This document shows, one piece after another, positions 17,263 to 29,078 of a stretch of 64,000 nt of DNA. The position numbers were made by a program, and so were the translations under genes. Within the stretch, counting starts at the first letter, position 1. Every line of letters starts with the position of its first letter. The notes beneath the pieces were generated by a model, which ran no database searches, was not told the DNA's origin, and saw only the letters and a list, made by a program, of their open reading frames with translations. Source of the stretch: Pseudisothecium myosuroides (lineage: Eukaryota; Streptophyta; Bryopsida; Hypnales; Lembophyllaceae). The stretch lies in the NCBI GenBank assembly GCA_951799445.1, contig OX637293.1, forward strand, positions 22,878,001-22,942,000, read 5' to 3'.

Positions 17263-17486
17263 CACTACAAGAGAAAGGGGTGTTTTAAGTGAGTTTTTAA
17301 GTATAGTCCTAGACACATGATTTTAAGTAATGACCTTTAAGGAGATTTTTAGCAAAATTTTACTTTAAGCACATGTGTTTTAAGTAAAATTTTGCTGAAA
17401 ATCTCTTTAAAGGTCATTACTTAAAATCATGTGTCTAGGACTATATCTTTAAAAACTCACTTAAAACACCCCTTTCTCTTATAGTG
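17263..17486. mobile_element. CACTA-type foldback MITE
   Basis: Begins CACTACAAGAGAAAGG and ends CCTTTCTCTTATAGTG, flanked by the 3-bp duplication GGT (17260-17262 and 17487-17489). The two halves are nearly perfect inverse copies over about 105 bp each, so the whole element can fold into one long hairpin. A 3-bp duplication and CACTA ends are the standard marks of the CACTA (En/Spm) superfamily. Confidence 0.88.
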
Positions 17487-17791
17487 GGTCTGGCAAATTT
17501 GTGATCTTTTTTGCAACTTTTAACCATAGTATCTTTTTAACCTAACTTGAATGTCTGCTTCTCCACCAATTTTCAGAGTCTAATTGTTTAGCCAACCCAA
17601 TCCATTCCAATCCGCAAGTAAAACAATCACACAATCAATTTCACAATCAAGAATCCAATACTTTGTGAAGAAAACACAATTCACAAACTCCACAGTATCA
17701 TTGAACTTGCTCAAATCGGAGTCATAATGCCCAATTTCAAGAGTCAAATAATGGCTAATCTTCTTCATTCAAGCGAACAATACAACATTAA

Positions 17792-18165
17792 GAGCATCCC
17801 CATAGCTGAGACGCCGAAGACAGGTCCTGTTGTGGTTTGGCGTGCCACCATTTCGATTGAAGAGTCACAGCCCCACGGGAAGACTTGCCAATTGGTCAAA
17901 AGGTGCATCATACTTCTTATTTTATTATTTTTAGAAGAATCTCTTTAACTTTTGAAGAGAAGCTTTGAAAAGGTGGGATTCAAAAGACTATTAAATAGCT
18001 TGGCAAGCTGTGTTCAAGACTCTCCGTTTGTCCGTGCCTTCTTCATTTTTTGAAGTGGCCGGGCATATTTTTGCACTTGGCATGCGTGCCATGGGGCAAT
18101 TTCTAAGCCACGGCCCATCCATTGCCCGTGTTGAGTGCCCTTGGCGCCTTGCTCTGGGGTTGCTC
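17792..18165. mobile_element. PIF/Harbinger-like MITE (TAA target duplication)
   Basis: The parental intron has a single TAA; here TAA flanks the insert at 17789-17791 and 18166-18168. Ends are GAGCATCCCC and the near-inverse GGGGTTGCTC. A 3-bp TAA/TTA duplication with GA/GG ends is typical of Tourist/PIF-Harbinger MITEs. Its interior is GC-richer than its surroundings and creates a chimeric open frame (18014-18358, minus strand) that I regard as accidental. Confidence 0.8.
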
Positions 18166-18284
18166 TAATAGAAAACCCATCAAGAGGAACAATACAAGTT
18201 CTCAGTATATGTACCTTCTTACCCAAACCAGAAGTGCCTAGCTTCTGGCCATCGATTGGCTTCGTGGCTTGCTTCACAACCCGC

Positions 18285-19256
18285 TTAATCCCTAAATGCC
18301 TCAATCCTTTTATGGATTTTTGCACATTTTTGTTTATATCTTTGTATAGAAATATCATTTACCATGCCAAAATTTCATGACTGTAGTTGTTAATCCCTAA
18401 ATGACAAACCCATGATCATTGATTTCAAACCTCACTGCCCATCATTCAATTTGCTGCCATTTTGCAACTAGATATTTATGAAATTTTTTATATTTATTTT
18501 TGAGAGATGAATTTACATGTATTTTTTACTTCACAAAAATTTTAGGTTTTTTTGTGGAAAGTTGATTTTTTTTTAGAATTTTTGAAAAAAAAGTGGAGAA
18601 AAATCATATCAAATAGAAAATTATTTCAAAAAATCTGAAAATTTCACTATGTGTGTATATTACAATGACAAACATCATGGTGTAAACTCAATTTCCGTAT
18701 CATTCTATAATTAGAAAATAATAGACATTAAAAATACATCCAAAGTTCAAATTGCAATAAAATATTCAATATTAGGAATTTTTCAAAATTCAAATTGGAG
18801 TAGAAACTAGAGTAATGACCTTCATTTTGTCAGTTGGGCTCAAACTCAAAAAATATCATTTTTGTAGAAAAATTTTAGATTTAGAGAAAGGAGCAACAAC
18901 TTCCCAAAACACTCTAAAATAGCATATTTTGTGATTTTTTTTTTAATAACTTCTCATTTACTTGAAGACAAACATTAGAAAAACTACAAATTCAATTGGA
19001 TACTCTTCATAACCCAACAAGAAAGAGCAACAAGGAAAAAGGGGGATGAAATAATGCTTTTGACATCTTTCCATCTCACAATATTGTCATCGAAATGCCA
19101 CAGAATGGCGCCCGCAACACTCTAGAGTTAAGGAAGGTTGTCTTTTCTAGATTCAAGTATTACATTGGATGAATGTAAAGTTAGTTGGACTACATAGTGC
19201 CTTGAAGCCCTCTGTCATCGTCCTAGAATATAAATGCCGGAGCACTTCAAGGTTAA
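18285..19256. mobile_element. TTAA element inserted in duplicated phosphoglucomutase exon 1
   Basis: The intact gene has one TTAA (inside the codons for Phe-Lys, residues 4-5). In the copy this is replaced by TTAA (18285-18288), an insert, and TTAA (19253-19256). Ends are TCCCTAAATGCCTC and GAGCACTTCAAGG. Three extra bases (CGC) separate the parental left flank from the left TTAA. The family is that of the 3438-3657 insert. A second element occupies 18390-19131. Confidence 0.85.
18390..19131. mobile_element. TTAA element nested inside the preceding one
   Basis: TTAA occurs at 18390-18393 and 19128-19131. Ends are TCCCTAAATGAC and CACTCTAGAG. The related empty site in the 3438-3657 insert has a single TTAA before GGAAGGTTG on the corresponding strand. 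It is an inverted relative of the copy at 30892-31636, sharing the GCCACAGAATGGCGCC block near one end. Confidence 0.82.
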
Positions 19257-19456
19257 AGAGCACCATCCTTCAAATTCTACACACAACAAAGGACTCAATT
19301 CTCAGTCAAATCTCATTGTCCCTTCCCAAACAAAACCTTCTAATTCAATGCCACACATCAAATTCACAAGATTTGGCTACTGTAACTCGTTTTTTACATC
19401 AAAAGCTTCCAATTCGTCTCAAAACAGACTCCACAAGTCGATGAACTCCATAACCG

Positions 19457-20440
19457 GGAATCCATTCAAATTTGGATTTTTAGACAATTCGCATAAAATC
19501 CTAAACTCCAATCCAAAAGTTTGGAGTCATCATTTCAAACCAACTACAAGTCTTGCAATATGAAAAGTTTTGAAATTTGAAATAGATTAAAATATTTAAA
19601 AAATAATATTAAAAAATACTTCCAAAACTTCCATCATCTAAAAATATAACCTATTGATTTTAGTAATCATTTAGTATTGTGATTATGTAAAAATTATTTG
19701 AATGTTAAATCATATTATATCTTTTTATTTTTTCCAAGATTCTACATATATCATGTAGTTCTTTGTATTTTTTTAAAGTTAATGCAAATGTTACAAAATA
19801 AAATTATTCATCCAAAAGTACTAAACTTTCTTCAATTAAACTTGCAATAACTGAAAAATAATTGTTAATGTATACTTTAAAATGTATTCTAACAAAAAAA
19901 TATTTTTTTGCTTCTAAAAAAAATTCATTTTAAATACTGATTTTACATTGGACGTTATTATTGACATAAAAACTTTATTGGACGTCCACTAAAATCCGTC
20001 TCCTAAAATCCGTACTCATCACCTACAATGCGGATTTCTTATAGTGAATTACAACTTGATATTTTTGTGGGTCTTGCTTTTGATCACTAATAAGATTCTA
20101 TATAAAATTGCTCTCAAGTTTTGACAAATGCTTTTGACTATCAAAGCATTTGATAAAATACTAAAAATAGAGTTATTGAAAAAAATTCTTGGAAATAATA
20201 AATCTACTAATATTTGATATCTCTGTAAACCAATGATGTTTCTATGGGATACCCTAAGTATTAGCATTGGTATTGCCTTGCCCCAATGTAGGCAACTACT
20301 TGATCCTAATATAAGCTTCAACATTGCTATACCAAAACATTGGTTGGGCCAAATGGTATAGTGGCTTTGAAAAAATCAAAGCAATTAAATTGAAAAAAAT
20401 TATTCTCTATGGATGTCTTTAAATGTTGACCCATGAAAGG
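19457..20440. other. AT-rich intergenic sequence; possible CACTA terminus
   Basis: No gene seen. The phrase at 20029-20046 (inverse CACTATAAGAAATCCGCA) resembles a CACTA-type terminus, but no matching left end was found, so it may be a lone or truncated end. Confidence 0.35.
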
Positions 20441-20612
20441 TTTTCAAAAAAACTCTTATTATTTTATAATGATAGACATCGAAAGGTTCTTTGAAAATTT
20501 TCCATGATTAGAAGCATATTTAGGAAGCCAACAACCTCCAAAAATGGTGAAATATGAAGGTAATAAAAGATTTATTGAAAGAATTTTATTCAATAATTTT
20601 TTTTAATACTTT
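20440..20612. repeat. Flank shared with 38700-38936
   Basis: About 170 bp directly left of E8 resembles the sequence directly left of E10, including the phrase around ATGGTGAAATATGA. The TTAA element was therefore probably carried along inside a larger repeat. Confidence 0.6.
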
Positions 20613-21696
20613 TTAATCCTTAAAGTCCTCAAGTTTTTTTTTATTAAAAACCACTTAAACTATCATTTCGAATGCAAACATCAAAATGTTTAAACAATTG
20701 GGTTTTTTTGCATATTTAATTGTAAGACCTTGCACTACACTAATAAAACTAGTGAGGAAGAAATTTCTGAAACTTTGATTGACCACGTAGATTGCAAGAT
20801 ATTTGTATTGAAAGTGAAGAAAACAAGTTTTTAAACATTTTACCTCGCATTTTACCTAACTAGATCTTAAGAATAACTTGCATTTTTTTGCAAAATAGTA
20901 ATAAATAGGCAAAAAATAACTTGCATTTTTTTTTGGACTCTAAATCCTAAGAATATTTGCAACTTGCTCCAAATTTTTTTTAAATCATTTATAAAATTGC
21001 ATTAAACAACTAATTTACATCAATCCATTAATTAAAAAATAAATAATAATAAAAATAAAAATGGAGTTGAGAGTTGGGGGAAAAAATCAAAACAAATCAA
21101 TTAATTTTCATGCTTAATAATATATTGTTACGTAGAAGAACACACAAGATAGAAGGAAAAAATAGATTGTTAGTTGAATTGTTAATAGTTCTAAGATGGA
21201 ATTGGAATACACTTATTCCAATGGTGAGATTGTTTTTGCAAGTAAACTAGACTATATGGATTTTTTTTTAAAGATTTGTGAAAATCAAGTTCAAAAATGA
21301 ATCCAATAAGTAATCTTTTGAAGATCATGCTATATAAATTGCCCAATCGACAAATCAAGACTATTTATAACTTTCTCATCACTAATCCAAATGGAATGAA
21401 TCAAAGCTTTTCATAAAGACAAAAGTATTTTCTATGAGATACAAAAAAATTGTTATTATTATTATTATTATTATTATTTTTGTACTCCCTTGCAAATTAC
21501 TTTTTGAGCTTAGACTCGCATTATTTTTGCTTTTTAACATTATTGAAATTTTTTAAAATGGTATTTATGAGAAAATAATGCATTCTCTCATCTTTAAGAA
21601 AGGTTTACAAAATCAAGTCAAGAATAGAAATCATAGGAACTTGCTTTAACCTTCATGTATCCCCAAAGAAAACACTTGGCGGACTTTAGGGATTAA
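20613..21696. mobile_element. TTAA-flanked MITE, copy E8
   Basis: TTAA occurs at 20613-20616 and 21693-21696. The left end is TCCTTAAAGTCC and the right end GGACTTTAGGGA, an 11/12 inverse match. The interior shares blocks with E2/E3, such as the segment about ACACAAGATAGAAGG near 21143, plus a microsatellite at 21452-21477. No transposase. Confidence 0.82.
21452..21477. repeat. (TTA)n microsatellite
   Basis: About eight tandem TTA/ATT triplets within E8. Confidence 0.9.
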
Positions 21697-24600
21697 AGTA
21701 CTCCACTATTGGAAAACAAAATTTAGAATTATTCTTTATTTATCATTTATAATCAATATTCTTCATTGGTGATTGACATTGGGCAAGCTAAAATCACTAG
21801 TGAAGCTAAATCACTAGTAAGATGAACCTTCTTTTTTGGCTCTTCATGCGGTTGTTGAATTTTTTTAAATTATTTTCATCTTCAAAATTGGTATAAATTT
21901 AAAAAATAAATAAATAAAAGACTCCAAGTTATAAACTTTTCAAATGCTTCAAATTTATCATTCAAGAAATAATTTTAGAAATGTATCATTCAAGCAATAA
22001 TATCAGAACAAGGCAACAAAAATTTCATTAAAAACATTTGTAAGAGCAAAAGAAATTCATGGAACTTCATTATATAATAAAATGTAGACAATTTTTTTTT
22101 TAATATTAATATCATTAGTGGACTTATACAAGTATTTGAAACACGCTTTCAATGGCTTTCAAGTTGGTGACTGGGAAGGGTCAAACCAATCTACAAGAAA
22201 TTCAAGAGGATTCTTAGTTATGCTTTGTAGAATTTCATCACTTATACTAAAATTGAGAATTTTTTCTTAAATCTCATTTACATCCTATAACTAAAACTCA
22301 CTTTTTTGACATCTTTTGTACACTCATTTAATAGACACTCTTTTTCACCAATGACCAAAGAAGACAAATTTTTAGTTATATAATGACCAATTAGAATTGT
22401 AGGCTTGTAAAATGTTGATTATACACAACCAACTTCATCATGTAGCATTAAAACAACATTCTAGTCATTTATTTGTATTTCATCATCTTAAAATCCACTG
22501 TAGTTGAAGTATAGTGTTTATTGAACTTTTGCATTTTCTTAGATCTTACTTACTTGTGATTACCAAAGCAATTTACTCATGAATTGCTCTTTATAAGTTT
22601 TCATTTCTCTACAAAAGTGTTGAATTTCAAATAATTTTTTCTTCAAAAATGATCTAAAAATTAAATAATTAAATAATAAAAATTTCCTTGAAAACTTTTC
22701 AACAATAAATTATAGTAGATCACTCAATAATCCACAAAAAATCACATTACAGACAATAATAAAAATCACTAGATGTTTTTTCAAAATAATTTTTCTATAT
22801 TTTATGAGAAACATGATCACTTGATCAGAATTTAGAACTTTTATTTGCTTTCATATATGATTCTGCAATTGAGATACACTTTCAACAACTTTGTGACTCA
22901 AATGGAATAAATCAAGCTAATGTACCAAGCCTTCCTATGTTGCTTCCATTGGTCATCTAACAAATTTAAGGGCCAAGACCAATCCTACATAAAACTTCTC
23001 AACTTAAGAACCTACTTTACAATAATGAAACCAATCCAATTTGGTATCCCTACATCTATCAACTAGACACCATTATTTCTAAATTATTTTTGATGACGGT
23101 CACTTCTAAATTATCCTTGTTTCACTTACAAAAATATCAAAATATCTTCAAATGATTTTGCATTAGGAGTAGGGATTAAAGAAAAAAAATCATTATAAAA
23201 TCTAAAGGCACAAATTTTCATGTTGGCAAGCTATAAGGTATGGTGCAAGAACCCATTATTGAAATTGCCTAAATATTAACACTTAAAATATGAACTCAAA
23301 TGATCAAATAAGTCATGGTAATTTGATTGAAGAGGCCACTCCATTGGAAAAAGTCATGTGTCATTATTTGAATCCAACATTTTTGTATATCCATTGTATT
23401 CCTTTCAACATGGGTTATGTCTTGATTACGGGTGATTCTATGATCCTATGGTTAACATCGATGTTCCTCTAAAATGAATTTTATTTGAAAGTAAATACCA
23501 ATATTTCTGAAGGTCATTGCAAGAACGACTTGAATTTGTTTTTTGTTGTGTAATGAAGTATTCTTCAAGCATAACTTTAAGAATAATATTTCAATGTAGT
23601 TGAAATTCTTAGTGAATATGGATATAAATATAGTAAAATAATGCCTAATTTTTAAATTTATTTTCTGAAATTAAGTTGATAAGAAATATTGAGTTTTGAT
23701 AATATGCCACAAATGCGGATTTGAAAGTTTGAAGTATTATAGAGCACTAGTTCTAAAGAATTTAAAGCTAAAATTTGGAGCAAATGATCTAATAGATTTG
23801 TAGCTTTTGATCAATCAAATTTTGAAAATAATTAATTATATATTGAATGCAAGTCTGCAAAATGAGTTTCTTTTTGCACATATTCTAAAAGGTGGAAAAA
23901 ATTATTATATCAAATGGTTCTTTTTTTGAATGCTTGAATGACCATCTTCATAGAATTGTTTCAAATTGCCATTTTTGGTTTTACTTTTTAAATTATTTTC
24001 CTATTTACTACAAATTAAATTGTCAAACTACCAATTTGAGATTTCACATTGTTTTAGTTCTACCACTTAGAATATTATTTTATGTTTGATTTCTAGTATA
24101 TAATCTTTTTAAAGGTCTATACATTGACAATATTTTTTTTAATTTCTTAAACAAATTTTTTTCTAGCTTTAAAGCAATCCCAAAAAATTCACAAGCACTG
24201 AAGCAAATACAATAAATAATACAAGTGTCTCTTGCAATCACCTTTGATCTAAAATTCTCTTCATCCACTTCAACATGTGTACTTTTTAATTTGCTACAAC
24301 GTAATCATCCAAATTCCAATCACTTTTTGCTTCATTGCAATGAGTGGTAAAAGACAAGCACGGTAGCACACATACTATAGAATAAGAATGTCTACCCCAA
24401 AATTAGAAATAAGCTCCAAAACATGTCCTTGATTGCCTTAAATATCCACTGATGCATAACTAAATTTTGGGTACAGAAGCATAATAATACCTTGCGCACA
24501 TATCCTATCCCATGTCATTTTTTTAGAACAAAAAATTCCGGTTTTTTTTTTCACATTAATTTATCAATTGCAATACCTAACTCTTTCAAGATTGAACTCA

Positions 24601-25584
24601 TGATGTCAATGGTTGTAGAAAATATCACCTTATAGATGACATGGATTAATGAGGCAAAAGCTATGGAATAATGAGGTGTACCTATTTATATTTGTATCAA
24701 TTATGCATGTATTTGTACATCGTACTTTGTATCCATATCCATGCACTGGGACTAGGGACATTGGAGGTGCATGTAATGTTGGGAAGATAGGAAGATAGTG
24801 AGAGTTGCTATTATTTGAGCATATGAGTGTAAGCCCATGAGCCTATAATACTACACAGCTATGTTATAGGTGTATATACTATGAAAACCGTCTATGATTA
24901 TACAATATTTATTTTACAAATACCCATATTCTAAGTGTTTATGATACATATACCTTCTATAGTGTGTGGTATCTATATTATAGGTACCTATATTGTAGAC
25001 TCAATGCTTACAAGCTCACATTTTTGGGCTCACATACTAGTACCGTTGTGTACATTTCAAAATTTGAAATGCCTGATAGCCTCCAATAAGGATATATATT
25101 GGCTATTTATGCCATTCAAAGAGTTTACGTAATTTTTAGTATAGCTAGTATTTTTTAGAATGCATAAGTATCGTTATAATCTTATACAATCTCAATCAAG
25201 TAAACTAGATTTCAATTTCGAAAATCCAAACTCAATTTTTGGTGAATTTTCTAAGTCAATTTTCATGATTTTACATAAGAATTTATTGAAAATAATTGGT
25301 GATGAATTTTCAAATTTTGACTGCAAAGATATGCAGGAAATATCTGTATACTTATCATTTCTTCTCAAAAAATATTAAAAAAACAATTCAAAATTTATAC
25401 CAAAGAAAGTTCAATGTTAGTATGTTTTATGTCCAAATTTTGTAAAATAGATGTCTATTTATTGCAACTATTTCTTGTTTTCAGTGAATTATCATGTAAA
25501 ACCATGAAAATTATTTTAAAAAGAATTCATCCCAAAATGGAGTTTCAAATTTTTTTTTAGAATCTAGGTACAATTACCTTAGTT
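21697..25584. other. AT-rich intergenic sequence, no gene recognised
   Basis: Nearly 3.9 kb of very AT-rich sequence. The longest open frames (for example 23290-23472 and 25160-25378, plus strand) are short with low-complexity composition. A block around 24110-24200 loosely resembles 38700-38790. No terminal repeats or RNA genes were recognised. Confidence 0.5.
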
Positions 25585-26146
25585 TTAAGTCTTAAAGTTC
25601 CAAAGCCATTTTTTCTCAGAAACAACTTAAAATTGCAATTTTTAATGCAATCAACAAAAATTTCAAAGATTTTTTTTCCCTCCAAATGTTGAATCTTGCG
25701 CTAAACTAGTATGAGAATGTGTGGAAGGAATTTCAAAACCTTTGACCATATAAATCACAAGATATAAGCATTTAATGTAAAGAAAATAATTTTTTTCAAG
25801 AATTATTTTACTGCGGGCTTCATAACTTTCACATCACTAATCCGAATGGAATGAATCAAATCTTCCCATATAGACAATAATACAATATACAAAAATTTAA
25901 ATTATTTAAATTATTTCAAATTTTTGTGGAATTTTTTTTTGCCTTGCCTATCATGTATTGAGCTTATTGTAGTATAACTTCTATTTTTGGGTGTTGATTG
26001 AAATAAAAATTACATTCCTCCAAAACTAATCAATTTTCCTATTTTTTTTTTAAAATTCAAAAAATCTTGACAAAAAATCAAACCATAGGTACGCGTCTTA
26101 ATCTTCAAGAGCCCCTAGAGGGGATCCTTGGGACTTTAGGGGTTAA
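25585..26146. mobile_element. TTAA-flanked MITE, copy E9
   Basis: TTAA occurs at 25585-25588 and 26143-26146. The left end is GTCTTAAAGTTCC and the right end GGGACTTTAGGGG. Internal blocks (for example around 25685-25720 and 25830-25860) match those of E2, E3 and E8, showing a diverged family member. Confidence 0.78.
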
Positions 26147-27420
26147 GTTTGCAATAGAAAAAGAGACAAGAAAGAGACAACAACTTGAGGTGACCATAGG
26201 CTTGGCTGCTTGGCATGAAAAGGCTTCTACTTATAAAAAAAACTAGATCTAAATGTATATGAATAAGCAATTGAGCATTGTCACTATTATTAAATTGCCA
26301 AAATTCTTCTTTGATGTTGTTAGGAATCAAAAGAAAGCTCTACATTTTTTGCATTTTTGCATTTTTGCATTTTTTGCATTTTTATAGACACCACATGAGA
26401 ATTTCTAAAGTGCTAAAAATAGGTGTATTTAAAAGTACCTTTGATTCTCATTAATAGAAGTTGCACATTTTAGGCAAGAATTTGTAGGGGTCGATTGTAG
26501 AAAAGGGTTAGAGTTAGCTTGCAATTACCTTACAAACCGCAAGATCAAATTACTTTTGGAGAGTCCATTTTGTGTCAATTATGCCGCTTGGATTCATTTA
26601 GAAGCGCAAGAGTGGAATAATCATGGATTGGAAGCTTCAGAGAATCTTGTGCGTGGTGAAGATAGTGGCGGGAGTGCCAAACATTCCCAAACAATGTTGA
26701 TTTAGAGGCAAAACATGTTGAACCAAGAAGCACAACATAGGGCCAAGTTTTTGCAATCCCTATGATTTCTATCTTTCTAAAGTAGAAACACCCAAAAGCG
26801 TCCCTATTTCTATTCTTATATCCTAGATTACTACTAAATATGTCCCTCGACTTTCATCAATGTGTCCTACAAATGCTTAACTTTTGATTTGTTGATGCAT
26901 TTGAAGGACACATACTTAACTCTCATTCGTTGACTACTCATTTTTGCAGATTTTGGTTCAGGGACCACCTATGTGACAGTTTCAGTGGTCTAGAGAGGCG
27001 GCATTCTAAAAAATCATAGAAATTACATACCACATCCAAAAAATCTAAATTCTTTTTTGAATATTCATGATTTTCATTTGCTAATACTAAAAAAAATATT
27101 ATTTAAAAAAAAAGGTGCCTCCAGAAATGCTGAATTGCTTAATGTCAACGGTTTTGGGTGTTTCTACTGTACAATATATAGAAAAATTTGCATCCTCCAA
27201 ATCATGGGCACAATCACTTATGGGTGGCTCCACCTTACAAATGGGAAGGCTGAAGGCACTCTAAAATGGTCTTCAATTTTATAACTTAGTCAAAAAGTCA
27301 ATTCATTAGAAATCACATTTTCAGGCAAAATCCGTCAAGGGCTCGATTTTAGAGAGGTGTCATAAGTTAATTAGCTGCAGTTACCTTAATACCAGTCACT
27401 AAGTGAGGCAAGAAACGTAT
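26147..27420. other. Intergenic upstream of the Em gene
   Basis: No gene seen. Contains the TTTTTGCA microsatellite at 26344-26383 and otherwise unremarkable AT-rich sequence that becomes GC-richer toward 27400. Confidence 0.45.
26344..26383. repeat. (TTTTTGCA)n short tandem repeat
   Basis: Four to five imperfect units of 8-9 bp, TTTTTTGCA or TTTTTGCA. Confidence 0.85.
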
Positions 27421-27480
27421 CTAAGTGCAGACTGCTCCACTTGTCCTGAGTCGTCAGCCCCCACGCCGCCATAGCCGACG

Positions 27481-27532
27481 CATGCATGTCCCAACGTGTC
27501 GCCGGCCGTCGCCACTTCCCTCCCTACAAAAG
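27481..27532 (+). promoter_or_regulatory. RY box, ABRE and TATA-like element of the Em gene
   Basis: CATGCATG (27481-27488) is a perfect RY/Sph element, the target of B3 factors of the ABI3/VP1 class. Six bases on, ACGTGTC (27494-27500) contains the ABRE core bound by ABI5-type bZIP factors. TACAAAAG at 27525-27532 is TATA-like. They lie 170-220 bp upstream of the Em ATG, in the arrangement expected for abscisic-acid and desiccation control of Em genes; actual regulation is inferred. Confidence 0.7.
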
Positions 27533-27698
27533 CCTCAGTACGCCTCCGCCATCCTCATTCCAGGATTCTTAGCCACCATCTTCTCACATTACGTCTTCAT
27601 TTTCGATTAGCACTTGCTCTCGATAAATTGTTCTGGTACAGTCACTAACTAGGTGCAGATTGTGGGCCATTTCGTTGGATCAGTCACTAAGTTACAGT

Positions 27699-28543
27699 AT
27701 GTCAGGTGAGGGAGGTCTCGATGCTCGCGCCGCCGCCGGTGAAACCGTGGTCCCGGGCGGAACCGGAGGCAAGAGCGTTCAAGCCCAGCAGAACCTCGCT
27801 GACGGTACAGCCTCAATCGATCTCGCTAGTTCGACACTGCATGCTGCGAGTTTGTTGTGAATTATATGAAGTTCTTTAGAATGTCGCTCACTCTGTCTGC
27901 ATGTCCGATCGATGGTCGTATGCCTTCATCAGTACGCGAAGTGTAGAAGCTATGGTGAAGCTATATACAGATGTAGATTTATTTCTGTTTTTGTTGTTTT
28001 AAGTAAGGATTTAGTTTGTTTGAGTGCCTGCATGTATTTGAAATGTTTGTGGACTTGTATCTGTTGTTTTGCTTTCTGGTATTTTAGTTCCTTCGAATGC
28101 CTGCAAGTCGGTGGACAGTCGGTGGTCACGCATTGGTTTGGGATATATAGGAATTATGTGTGTACATAGATTTCCTTCTATTTTTGAGTTTATGGCAAGC
28201 GTAGTTAGTTCGTAACATTGCTTGCATGTACATAGACCGCTGGTGGTCACATATACAGTATAATTAACTTCTTTATTCACAAGTTTTAACGGATCGCACC
28301 CTTGTTGTTTTATTTTTAGTTTAGAACTTTGTTTTAATGTTTGCATTAGAGTTCTGAGGTGTGATTTCCACGCTTGCGTTCGCAGGGCGAAGCCGAGGTG
28401 GGCAGGCGCGATCCGAGCAGCTGGGTCACGACGGCTATGTGGAGATGGGCAAGAAGGGCGGCTCCACCACCAGCGAGATGTCTGGCGGTGATGCTGCCGC
28501 CACAGCCGGCCGCGACATCGACGAGTCCAAGTTCACCAACTAG
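27699..28543 (+). CDS. Em-like group 1 LEA protein (2 exons, 87 aa)
   Basis: A small, highly hydrophilic, Gly-rich protein that protects cells during seed or spore drying and dehydration. Exons are 27699-27804 and 28386-28543, joined across a 581-bp GT..AG intron after a split Gly codon. The total of 264 bp gives 87 residues, within the usual 80-100. The N-terminus [20 protein letters not shown] and the single 20-mer signature beginning [20 protein letters not shown] (about residues 40-59) identify the family. The C-terminus ends DIDESKFTN. An upstream in-frame ATG at 27660 would add 13 residues, but MSGE... fits the family better. RY and ABRE boxes lie upstream. No disruption seen. Confidence 0.95.
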
Positions 28544-29060
28544 CTAGCTACGTTTGTGTCGTAGTTTGGCACACATAGAGTACATGTGTGAAGGCATCGG
28601 ATAAGGGCGATAATCGTCGTCGTCACTCTGTAGTAAGTTTGATGGACTGTATTGTACATGGCTACGTGATGTATATATGACGACGATTTGTGCTTTCTTC
28701 CATGCATTTTCTCTGGAATTAATCTGTCGCACTCTTTGACTTGTGGATTGAGTTGTATATCTTCGTTTTTACAACTTCTTTGCCCGGTTCACGACATATT
28801 GGCAGTACCTATACTGATCGTGGTGGTCTTTTAGATAGAAAATTTTAAAAATTGGCATTTTGAACGTCTGGTTGGCACCGATCTGAAATTATCTTAATCA
28901 CGTCTCTATCACACTGGAGAGATTGATGGACTTGAATATCACAATTTTGAAACATGTAAAACTTACGAATGTGACTTCTTTTCTTATCTACTACATGCTT
29001 TTGTTCACCATGTGCACTTGATTCTTTGGCCATAGGTCTTACTTACAGTGTTATCTTCAC
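28544..29060 (+). other. 3' flank of the Em gene
   Basis: Contains the presumed 3' UTR. No further gene seen before the duplicated repeat at 29.06 kb. Confidence 0.4.
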
Positions 29061-29078
29061 AGGAAGCCTCACAGGAAG

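Larger units (their letters stand above)
17590..19455 (-). pseudogene. 5' partial duplicate of the phosphoglucomutase gene, with three insertions
   Basis: Sequence matching 12400-12925 of the intact gene (part of intron 1, exon 1 and 5' flank) is repeated here in the same orientation, about 5-6 kb upstream. Exon 1 is recognisable on the minus strand around 18222-18280. Two substitutions are visible in it: Pro to Leu in the DGQKPGT stretch and Arg to Gly in GLRKK. No downstream exons follow, so it cannot make an enzyme. Compared with the parent it contains a 374-bp MITE with TAA duplication (17792-18165) in intron 1. It also contains a TTAA element (18285-19256) inside codon 4 of the duplicated exon, which itself holds another TTAA element (18390-19131). 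Confidence 0.92.

Noticed and set aside
18014..18358. 114-codon minus-strand frame containing phosphoglucomutase exon 1 residues
   Set aside because: It joins a TTAA element, the duplicated exon, intron sequence and a Harbinger-like MITE without splicing; best explained as an accidental chimera.
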